Assembly (NCBI GenBank): GCA_000697335.1
Contig: JNEM01012368.1
Location: forward strand, 1 to 10,629
DNA: 10,629 nt
Source: Conidiobolus incongruus B7586
Taxonomy: Eukaryota > Entomophthoromycota > Entomophthoromycetes > Entomophthorales > Conidiobolaceae
Direction of reading: 5' to 3'
This document shows positions 1-7,997 of this stretch, one piece after another; within the stretch, counting starts at the first letter, position 1, and each line of letters starts with the position of its first letter. Below the pieces are notes generated by a model that was given only the letters and a program-made list of their open reading frames with translations, was not told where the DNA came from and did no database searches. The position numbers and the translations under genes were made by a program.

Positions 1-240
1 TTTTTAGATATATTTTAATTTATTTTATACTCTTTAGTTTATTTTTCAAATTATATGGAATTTATTTTATATTTGAATTAATTAATTACAATTTATATTT
101 TAATATATATAATAACATTATATATCTAATATTAAAATATTATAATAATTTTTTGATTAAAATTAAAATATTATTTTTTTAATATATTTTTCAATTTTAA
201 ATAATAGCCTTTTTAGCTTTGAACTGATAAATTTAATAAT

Positions 241-265
241 AAATTATAATTTAAAATTATAATTT
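241..265. repeat. Two near-tandem copies of a 12-base palindrome
   Basis: The palindrome AAATTATAATTT occurs at 241-252 and again at 254-265, one base apart. A third exact copy lies at 541-552. Each copy is its own reverse complement. In DNA this AT-rich such words arise easily, so a function is not implied. The clustering of three exact copies within 312 bases is simply noted. Confidence 0.5.
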
Positions 266-571
266 ATTTTTATAAGTACTTTATATACCTTATATAATTT
301 TATAATTTTAATAAATAAACTTTTGATATCTATTATATATTTCAAGAATAATTAAATTTAATAGTTAATTTTTAAACAAAATAGTTTTAAATGAATATAT
401 ATATATAATAGAAAATATAAATTTTTCTTATATATTTTAAATGAAATTTATTTTTCAAATCTAACTATATATTTGAAAAATTAAAAATTATATAATTTAC
501 CATTTTTTCCTAATATTAATAAATAGCGTAAATTGAATACAAATTATAATTTCATTTTTAAGTTTAATTGA

Positions 572-592
572 ATATATATATATATATATATA
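572..592. repeat. (AT)n microsatellite
   Basis: An uninterrupted run of ten AT units plus one A. It is a simple-sequence repeat, likely to vary in length between strains. No gene is near it. Confidence 0.85.
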
Positions 593-1440
593 ATATATTT
601 GAAAAATTGATTATCAGAGTTGTCATTATAATGATTAATCAGATATTATAAATTCTCAAGTATTATGATAGTTAATATATAGTTAAATTTTTCAAACTAA
701 GTCAATTTGATACAAATCAATAAACATAAAAACTAATATCGTTAAAGTTATATAAAAATTGATAGGAAATGATAATTGTTAAGTATTAGATATAATATAT
801 TAAAATTTTCCTTTCAAAATTGCTGAAAAAAATAAAAATTGAATCATTGTTATAGCGATAATATAAAAAACAAACTTATGAACATACACACTAAAAGACT
901 TATGGTTAATTGTTGAACAGTTTTGGATTAAAAAGATAATGAAATAAATATTACTATTGACTATTTTCTTTCTAACCTACAGTTACCCTTTCCAGAAAAT
1001 AACAATATTAATCAATTTAATAGTTGAAATATTCCTCAAATCAATATATATAGTTAAACAGTATTTGAATACCAGATTTTTGAAACCTTTAGTAGTAGCA
1101 GAAAATTACTTAAATTGTAATTATTAAAATTAAATTAAACTCGGATATTATGAATTAAATTATCAATCAACTAATAAGATATGGTTAATTGGCGTATTGC
1201 TAATGAATTGATTTTATGTAATTTAACTTGAAGTAGAGTGGCTTATTTGGCATTATTGAAAATAGTTTGAATGCTAATCATAAACTTAAATGATTGGAAT
1301 CTATTGTTCTTCATAATATTTTTCAGAATTCAAATGAACAATAAAGATTTTCAATAGCTCAATAATGGAACAATATTAAAATCAATCATAAAAAAACCTA
1401 ATAAATTAAAACAAATATATCTACAAAACTTGAATAATAA

Positions 1441-1485
1441 TGGATTTATCAAAAATAGGTGCGAAGTTGCACAGCCATAAATCCA
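1441..1485. repeat. Nested inverted repeat (stem-loop)
   Basis: The outer arms TGGATTTAT (1441-1449) and ATAAATCCA (1477-1485) are perfect reverse complements. Inside them, GTGC (1459-1462) and GCAC (1469-1472) form a second short stem around a six-base loop, GAAGTT. The inner stem is one of the few G+C-rich spots in the upstream spacer. It could fold as a branched hairpin in RNA or DNA. It does not match a tRNA, and no run of T follows directly as in a simple terminator. Function unknown. Confidence 0.5.
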
Positions 1486-2259
1486 AATTATTACTATTTC
1501 AATTAATGAGAAAGTTTAAAATAATATCTCAGCCAATTAAATAACTGGATTTAGAATTAGATTTTTAAAATTTATTAAGCGGGTAATGAAAAAAAATAAT
1601 GATGATTTCATTGTTTATTTATTTTTTAAAATTATTCCATAAATTTTAAATACTCTTTAAAAAACAACACACTAGATTATTTAAATATATTAAATAGCTA
1701 ATATATATGTTTAAAATTAAATAATTAATGGATCATATTTTTTACAGTTTGTTGTTTTTAATTGAAAATTAATTGATAATTCATCAATTTTCTTGAAAAT
1801 CATATTTGTGACTAACAGTTATTTTGATAAATGAATTAATATATAGTTTAATTTTTAAAAATGATTTAAACACAAAATTCATTCAAAATTGTGATAATTC
1901 AAGTTAAGCTAATTTGATTTATTTAAAGTATAAACAAATAATAATAAAATGGATATTTAAACAATGAATTTTGTTCATATAAATTTAATAGCAATAAAAG
2001 GCCAAATTATAAGTTGAATAAAGGGAAAAATGGATGCGCTTTGCTCATCATAGCAGAGAAGTGACAGAGTAGATTGTATGAATATCGGATAAAGTGAATA
2101 AAAAGGTGTAATTTAACTGCGTAAGATTTTGAAACAAGTCAAAATGATACTTGAGGTTAATTTGAATGAAAAAGAAACACTATTACAAAGAATATAATTG
2201 GACAATTTGATTAAATTTACTCAATGTAAGGCAATAAGGAATAATTGCAAAAATATAAA

Positions 2260-2297
2260 ATGAAATGGGAATCGAATTCAATTGGAGAATTTGGGAG
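2260..2297 (+). other. Candidate upstream first exon of the flippase gene
   Basis: Two ATGs, at 2260 and 2265, lie just before a possible splice donor (G|GTTTTA, intron from 2298). From the ATG at 2265, eleven codons lead to that donor in phase 0. The acceptor AAG ending at 2383 would join them in frame to the flippase reading frame. From the ATG at 2260, the TTCTAG acceptors ending at 2421 or 2430 would also keep frame. Either route would supply the ATG missing from the open frame at 2360-2542. The ATG at 2265 has G at -3 and G at +4, a fair start context. This is inference only: the donor is not consensus and several joints are possible. Transcript data are needed to choose. Confidence 0.25.
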
Positions 2298-2359
2298 GTT
2301 TTAATTACCCCAACTGCCATTTTTTATTGATTCACTCATCTCAGCTAATCGTTAATTGA

Positions 2360-2542
2360 GCAACCAATTCATTTATAAACAAGTTGGATTCTAAAAAAAT
2401 TTCTACCATTAATTCTTCTAGTTCTTCTAGAGATAATTGGGGCTTATTTAGCACTGGGTCTCAACAACCAGAATTTTCTCACACTGCACTAGCTCCCAAA
2501 TTACATTATAGGAATTCTGATTTATCGAGTGTCATAGATTCA
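2360..2542 (+). other. In-frame open extension upstream of first flippase ATG
   Basis: The flippase frame stays open for 61 codons before Met at 2543, back to a TGA at 2357-2359. The inferred residues are Ser/Asn/Thr-rich and polar, as expected for the disordered N-terminal tail of Drs2-type pumps. No ATG lies in this stretch. A TTG at 2384 would be an unlikely start in a nuclear eukaryotic gene. An open run this long is uncommon in such AT-rich DNA, so I think at least part is coding and reached by splicing from an upstream exon. Alternatively it is 5' leader and translation begins at 2543. Confidence 0.45.
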
Positions 2543-5500
2543 ATGTCACCAGTAACATCAGAATCAAACATCACGGGGATGTATGAGATGACTCCCACTC
2601 CCCTATTAGCCTCATCCAGCACCGATTCGCCACCTAAAAAATCATTTAACCTTAAAGATACTATATATAATATTAAACAATCGGTTATTAAATTTGTTAA
2701 AAGAAAAAAGCCCAGTATTCCAAGAGATGTGCCAATCAATAACCCTAATTTCCCTCAAAATCAAAAGTTTGTCTCTAATAGAATATCAACTTCTAAATAT
2801 AATTTTGCTACTTTCCTTCCAAAATTTTTATTCGAACAATTCAGTAATTATGCCAATATTTTTTTCTTATTCACTTCGTGTATTCAGGTAAATTTTATAT
2901 TTATTAAAATTAAAAATATAATTTATTTTTTAAATAAATTTATTGTTTTAAATAATATTGTATTAAACTTATTTTTTTAAATAGCAAATTCCCGGTATTA
3001 CTCCCACTTCTAGATATACTACCGTTATCCCTTTAGCTATTGTTTTACTTTTCTCAGCTTTTAAAGAAATAATTGAAGATTCCGTAAGATTATATATCTA
3101 CAATTTTATAATTCTTTTTTTTCTCTAATTTTGTATTTAGAAAAGACACCGTAGTGATGGTGAAACAAATGCTAGAATAACTAAAGTTTTAAGAAACGGA
3201 CAATTTGAAGAAACAGCTTGGCGCAATTTAAAAGTAGGTGATATTGTCAGAGTCGAAAATGGAGAAAGTTTTCCAGCAGATCTTGTTCTATGGAGTAGTA
3301 GTGAACCTGAAGGTTTATGTTATATTGAAACTAGTAATTTGGATGGGTAATTTTTGTTTAGATTACATTATTAACAATTCTCTTACTTTTTTATTCAATA
3401 GTGAAACTAATCTTAAAGTAAAGCAAGCTTTACCAGAAACTGCTGGATATATTTCTCCTTCTCAAATTTCACAACTCAAAGGTTCTCTTTTGAAAACAAT
3501 ATACTACTCATGATAAATTCTCTAAACTCTCTCATTTAGGTCATATTAAATCTGAAGGACCCAATGATAGTTTATATACTTATACGGGAACTCTTGTCAT
3601 GGAAACGCCCACTGGTGAAAAGCAATATCCTTTAGATCCAGTTCAAATCCTTCTTAGAGTATTTTATTATTATTTTTATTCAAATTATATTTTATTAAGT
3701 ATTATTTAGGGAGCTATGCTCAGAAACACTAACTGGATTTACGGATCAGTCATTTTTACTGGGCACGATAGTAAACTGATGAGAAATGCTAATGCTGCTC
3801 CTGTTAAGATCACCAATGTTGCTCGAATGACTAATATTCAAATCGCGTTCTTATTTTTAATTTTGTTAATTTTATCTATTTTTTGTTCTGGTGGATATTT
3901 CTACATTCAGGTAAATTCAACTGAGTGAATTTGTTAAATTTTACTAAATTCTAAATAGGTCTACCAACAAAATACGACCACTTACTTATATTTGGATACA
4001 TATCCCGCATGGGTGCAATTTGGAAGAAATATTTTGACTTTTATTATTTTGTTTAATAACTTGATTCCCATTAGGTAGCTATTTATTTTTATTTGTAAAT
4101 GCGAGTTTTGCTAAAAAATCTTTTAGTTTGATCGTTACATTGGAATTTGTAAAGTTACAACAAGCTGCTTTCATTAACAATGATTTGGATATGTATTATT
4201 CAAAGACTGATACTCCGGCGTTAGCTAGAACTAGTTCTTTAGTTGAAGAACTTGGACAGGTATATTTATAATTTAAAATTGACCTTTATTTTACTTATTG
4301 ATTATTTCAAGATTGAATATATTTTTTCTGACAAAACTGGAACTTTAACATGTAATCAAATGGAGTTTAAAGAGTGTACCGTTTATGGAACTGCATACGC
4401 GGAAGTTGTTGATACTAACCGTCAATCTAAAGTTGAAGGACAAGATGATACTCATTATGATTTTAAGACTATGTTAAATAGGATGAAAGAAAATAATGAA
4501 GCTGCCAGATATCTTAGAGAATATTTTACTTTGTTATCTGTCTGCCATACTGTAATACCCGAAACAAATAGTGAGACTGGTAAAATTACCTATCAAGCCG
4601 CTTCTCCTGACGAAGGTGCTCTCGTTGAAGGTGCTGCTAAATTAGGGTTCGAGTTTGTAACACGTCGTCCTAGAACCATTAACGTTAATATTTTTGGTGA
4701 AAATCTTGAATATGAGGTTTTGAACATATGTGAATTTAACAGCACCAGAAAAAGAATGTCTACCGTCGTAAGAACTCCAGAGGGTAAAATTAAACTTTAT
4801 TGTAAAGGTGCCGATACTGTTATTATGGAAAGATTAGCTAAGTCAGGAAATGATATTGTGGAAAAAACTTTATGCCATTTGGAAGAATATGCTTGTGAAG
4901 GTCTTCGAACTTTATGTATGGCTACACGTGACATTTCTGAAGAAGAGTATAATGCTTGGAATGAAAAATTCCAAGCTGCCGCTACTACTTTGGTTAATCG
5001 TCAAGACGAGTTGGACAAGGTCGCTGAATTAATTGAAAAAGATTTAATTTTATTAGGATCTTCAGCAATTGAAGATAAACTTCAAGATGGAGTTCCTGAA
5101 ACCATTTATACTTTGGCCCAAGCAGGTATCAAAATTTGGGTCCTTACCGGTGATCGTCAAGAAACTGCTATCAATATCGGTTATAGTTGCAAACTTATCC
5201 AAGAAAATATGAGCGTCGTCATAGTGAATGAAGAAACCCTCATCGCTACCAAACAGTTGCTCCAAACAAGACTTGATGCCTTAGAAAGTGGAAAAGATAG
5301 AGAAAATGGAGTAGAACAAGTTGTATTGGTCATCGACGGTGCTACTTTAAAGCATGCCCTAGACAAAGAATGTGATAAGCTCTTCTTTGACCTTGCAACT
5401 CAATGTAAAGCTGTTATTTGTTGTCGTGTATCACCACTTCAAAAGGCTTTAGTTGTTAAATTGGTTAAACGCTATTCAGAATCCATTCTTTTAGCTATTG

Positions 5501-6649
5501 GTGATGGTGCCAACGACGTTTCTATGATTCAAGCTGCTCATGTTGGTGTTGGTATTAACGGTATGGAAGGTTTACAAGCCGCTAGGAGCTCCGATTTTGC
5601 AATTAGTCAATTTAGATTCTTAAAGAAGCTTTTACTCGTTCATGGTGCTTGGAGTTATCAGAGACTTTGTAAATTGATTTTATATTCATTTTACAAAAAT
5701 ATTGCACTCTATATGACTCAGTTTTGGTACACATTTTATAATGGATTCTCTGGACAAACTGTTTATGAATCATGGACCAATACATGCTACAATGTGCTCT
5801 TTACAGTTTTACCACCACTTATTATCGGGTTTTTTGATCAACACTTGAATGCTAGATTACTTGACAGATACCCTGAGATGTATAAAATCGGTCAGACAAG
5901 GCAGCTGGTAATTATTTAAATTGTTTTTTTAATATTTATGTGTTAACTTGTTTTTAGTTCAATGTTAAGACTTTCTGGGCATACACATTTAATGCCATAT
6001 TTCACTCTGTTCTCTTATTCTTTTTAATTATTTTATCTTTTTACTGGGATTTCGCTTTCCCATCTGGAGTTACTGGTGGGTATAGCTTCATGAGCGTTGT
6101 TTTGTACACTTCAGTTCTAGTAACTGTTTTATGTAAAGCTGCTTTGATTACTGAGTAAGTTTTAATTTTATAATTAATAATTTTATAATATGCTAATGAT
6201 TGTTTCATAGTAATTGGACCAAGTATACATTTATTTCCATTCCTTTATCACTATTTATTTGGTTCATTTTCTTCCCTATTTACGATGTGATTGGTTCTGC
6301 GCTAGTAATATCATTCGATTATATTGGCTTACCAAGTGTTACTTATGGATCTGGATTCTTCTGGCTCATGATCATCTTAATGCCTGTCTTGTGTCTCTTA
6401 CGTGATTACATCTGGAAGTATGTGCTTAGAATGTATCGCCCAAGATCGTATCACGTCGTCCAAGAGATTCAAAAGTTTAACATTCCAGATTATCGTCCCA
6501 GAATGGAAAGATTTCGTAAAGCTGTTCATAAAGTTCGTATGATCCAGAGATTGAAGAATAACCGAGGATATGCTTTCTCGCAGAATGAAGGTGGACAAGA
6601 CAAAATCATCAGATCCTATGATACTACCCGAATCAAACCACAAGGATAA
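2543..6649 (+). CDS. P4-type ATPase, phosphatidylserine flippase (Drs2/ATP8A-like)
   Basis: Membrane pump that uses ATP to flip aminophospholipids, chiefly phosphatidylserine, to the cytosolic leaflet of late Golgi or endosomal membranes. The family works with a Cdc50 subunit. Coding exons: 2543-2887, 2985-3083, 3141-3346, 3402-3481, 3540-3658, 3710-3910, 3959-4074, 4127-4259, 4312-5907, 5958-6154, 6211-6649, giving 1176 residues from the first in-frame ATG, a normal length (human ATP8A1 is about 1160). Visible motifs: the QQ pair at 115-116 after M1; DGET at 216-219 (actuator dephosphorylation loop); PISL at 387-390 in M4; DKTGTLT with phosphorylated Asp440; KGA at 598-600 (nucleotide site); TGD at 712-714; GDGAND at 830-835; M5 Lys895; and GYAFS at 1150-1154, the C-terminal autoinhibitory motif. 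Introns are 48-97 bases, all GT..AG, and every joint restores a conserved motif. Exon 9 carries the whole nucleotide-binding and phosphorylation region. QQ, rather than the GA pair of Dnf1, argues for Drs2-type substrate choice. Start uncertain: the frame is open from 2360 without an ATG. No frameshift seen. Confidence 0.93.
3482..3539 (+). other. Intron 4 of the flippase gene, weak donor
   Basis: This 58-base intron is needed to join ...SQLK to GHIKSEG, the usual Drs2 sequence. Its donor reads G|GTTCTC, whereas the other flippase introns begin GTAA, GTAG, GTAT or GTAC-like forms with an A at position 3. The acceptor is a normal CATTTAG. A CTAA branch-like sequence (3521-3524) lies about 15 bases before the acceptor. 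If kept in the message, the intron brings an in-frame TGA after about a dozen codons and would truncate the pump in the actuator domain. Confidence 0.75.
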
Positions 6650-6975
6650 TTCTTCCCAATCTTCTCTCTATGTAAATGATTTTTTCATTTTGTTTATATT
6701 TTTAATTATTTAGGATCTTTTAATTTATTACGATTCATACTACCATCTAACTAACTGGATGAACACCTTTTTGATATAAATTAATTCTTCTTTAATTATC
6801 ATTATATAAAACCTTAATATCATTTGATTTAATTTTACTATTTTTTTTAATATTACTTCAATTCATCTCTAAATAATAGTCATCCATAGTGTTCAATCAA
6901 ATTCATATCCTAATCGATAAAATATGTCATAATTAATTGGATTAATTTTAGTTTTTTGATTTGATTATGAATAGA

Positions 6976-7003
6976 ATAATATATATATTCATATATATAT
7001 TAT
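6976..7003. repeat. Perfect 13-base inverted repeat, 2-base spacer
   Basis: The arms at 6976-6988 and 6991-7003 are exact reverse complements made only of A and T, around the spacer TC. This could extrude as a cruciform or form a hairpin in RNA. It lies about 330 bases after the flippase stop, so it may be beyond the transcript. Alternating AT tracts readily give such structures, so a role is not implied. Confidence 0.6.
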
Positions 7004-7266
7004 CAATTACAACTATTAAATAAATTTGATGAAATCATTTCTAATTGTAAATAGTTAAATCTGAATTTTAAAAAACTAAAATGATCATCTATTGAATTTT
7101 ATTTAAATATTTCAATTTAATACGTATATATATTACATCAATTAGAACGCTAATATTAAAGATTCGAACCAATACAAAGAAATATATATTATAAAATGAT
7201 TTTGCTAATCCATTATTACGAATGGAGATCGACTTTATAAATATTAATATCAATCTCTAAAATTTA

Positions 7267-7383
7267 ATGCAGAAAGAATATAATGTAATAGCTAAAGATC
7301 TTCCCAATCGACAATATCAGATGATTCAGGAGACTGAACATAGATTAGGAGTTCCATTTGTTTTTCAAATATATTCTAAATAG
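7267..7383 (+). other. Unassigned 38-codon open reading frame
   Basis: An ATG at 7267 opens 38 codons ending at TAG 7381-7383. The product is mixed and charged (it includes KDLPNRQYQ and ETEHRLGVPF), and the stretch is less AT-rich than its surroundings. After the TAG the same frame stays open another 26 codons. I recognise no domain. It could be a small real gene, one exon of a gene I cannot assemble, a worn remnant of an old coding sequence, or chance. There is no clear splice pair around it. Confidence 0.25.
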
Positions 7384-7997
7384 TTTGAGATTCAGCCAAT
7401 TACATATAAGGATAAGAGTAAGGTGACTTTTTTTAAGATCCAATCATATTCAAGTGAATTTTAAGGGTTCAAGAGAAAATTTATTTATGGTAATCTTAAC
7501 GATTAAGCGTTAATTTATTGAATAAAATTTTTAGTGAGTACTTTATAGGGTAGTGATAAAGTGTTTTTAAAGGTTTAAAATGATGAAATTTTACACTTAT
7601 ATTCAATCATATTCATCTAATATGATAGTTTTGGTTGATCTATTACGTTAATGATTTTGATAAAGATTAATAATTTTGATTATTTTCACCTCAATTTTCA
7701 CCCTTATTTAAAACCCACTCAGATTTAAAAAAATTGATTTTTTTCTTCTTTTAATTAAATTATTTTTATTGTTAACTTTTAATATTTAATTTATTAAATT
7801 TTTTTATATAAAAAATATAATAATATAATTATAATAGTAATAGGGATTATAATCATATAAAGTTAATTAATTGAGTATTGAAATTAAGTTGATAGAATGA
7901 TTTATTGGAATTCAATTTAATTATAAATAATCATATATAATATTAAATAGATAGAGTATAAGTAATAATAGTATTGCTAGTGATATTCATATAAAAT

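Larger units (their letters stand above)
1..2259. other. AT-rich intergenic DNA, no supported gene
   Basis: This 2.2 kb stretch is overwhelmingly A and T, and stop codons are frequent in every frame I read. I see no tRNA-like clover leaf, no rRNA and no recognisable protein domain on either strand. It holds an (AT)n run, three copies of a 12-base palindrome and a nested hairpin, listed separately. Base composition becomes slightly less AT-rich at about 860-1560 and 2030-2240. Those patches can be read as protein-like strings in places, but only with stops at roughly the density expected by chance, so they are not called as genes. The last part presumably contains the promoter and 5' leader of the flippase gene, though no clear TATA box or other element can be singled out in such AT-rich DNA. 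Confidence 0.6.
6650..7997. other. AT-rich spacer between the two genes
   Basis: About 1.35 kb that should hold the 3' end of the flippase transcript and the promoter of the F-box gene. No canonical AATAAA poly(A) signal stands out soon after the flippase stop. A perfect inverted repeat and a 38-codon reading frame are listed separately. A TTCGAACC string near 7162 resembles part of a tRNA T-loop on the - strand, but no stem or acceptor arm surrounds it. A TATA-like string lies at about 7989-7996, directly before the F-box ATG, which is too close for a normal TATA box. Confidence 0.55.

Noticed and set aside
1-600. Yeast-style ARS consensus or centromere-like DNA
   Set aside because: Near matches to the ARS word are expected in such AT-rich DNA, none is exact where I looked, and the consensus applies only to budding yeasts close to Saccharomyces.
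1271-1640. Alternative genetic code with TAA/TAG read as glutamine
   Set aside because: Spacer readings look smoother that way, but both real genes use CAA/CAG for Gln, contain no internal TAA/TAG, and end at TAA exactly where family C-termini end.
2100-2259. Further coding exon upstream in the flippase frame (coiled-coil-like reading around 2120-2190)
   Set aside because: It is broken by stops in frame, and no splice pair could be chosen with any confidence; the resemblance may be due to AT-rich codons.
2506-2739. - strand reading frames lying over flippase and F-box exons (also 5062-5265, 5181-5366, 6398-6643, 9049-9237)
   Set aside because: They are antisense shadows of well-supported exons, with no recognisable domain.
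2384-2980. A 198-residue reading frame starting at TTG and ending in intron 1
   Set aside because: TTG is an improbable start in a nuclear fungal gene, and the part after 2887 is intron. The frame is correct for the flippase only up to 2887.
4243-5919. A free-standing 558-residue ATPase fragment
   Set aside because: It is exon 9 of the flippase read with bits of introns 8 and 9 at its ends. The joints to exons 8 and 10 restore conserved family sequence.
7155-7175. tRNA T-loop-like TTCGAACC on the - strand
   Set aside because: The flanking bases do not form a T-stem, and no acceptor, D or anticodon arm can be drawn around it.
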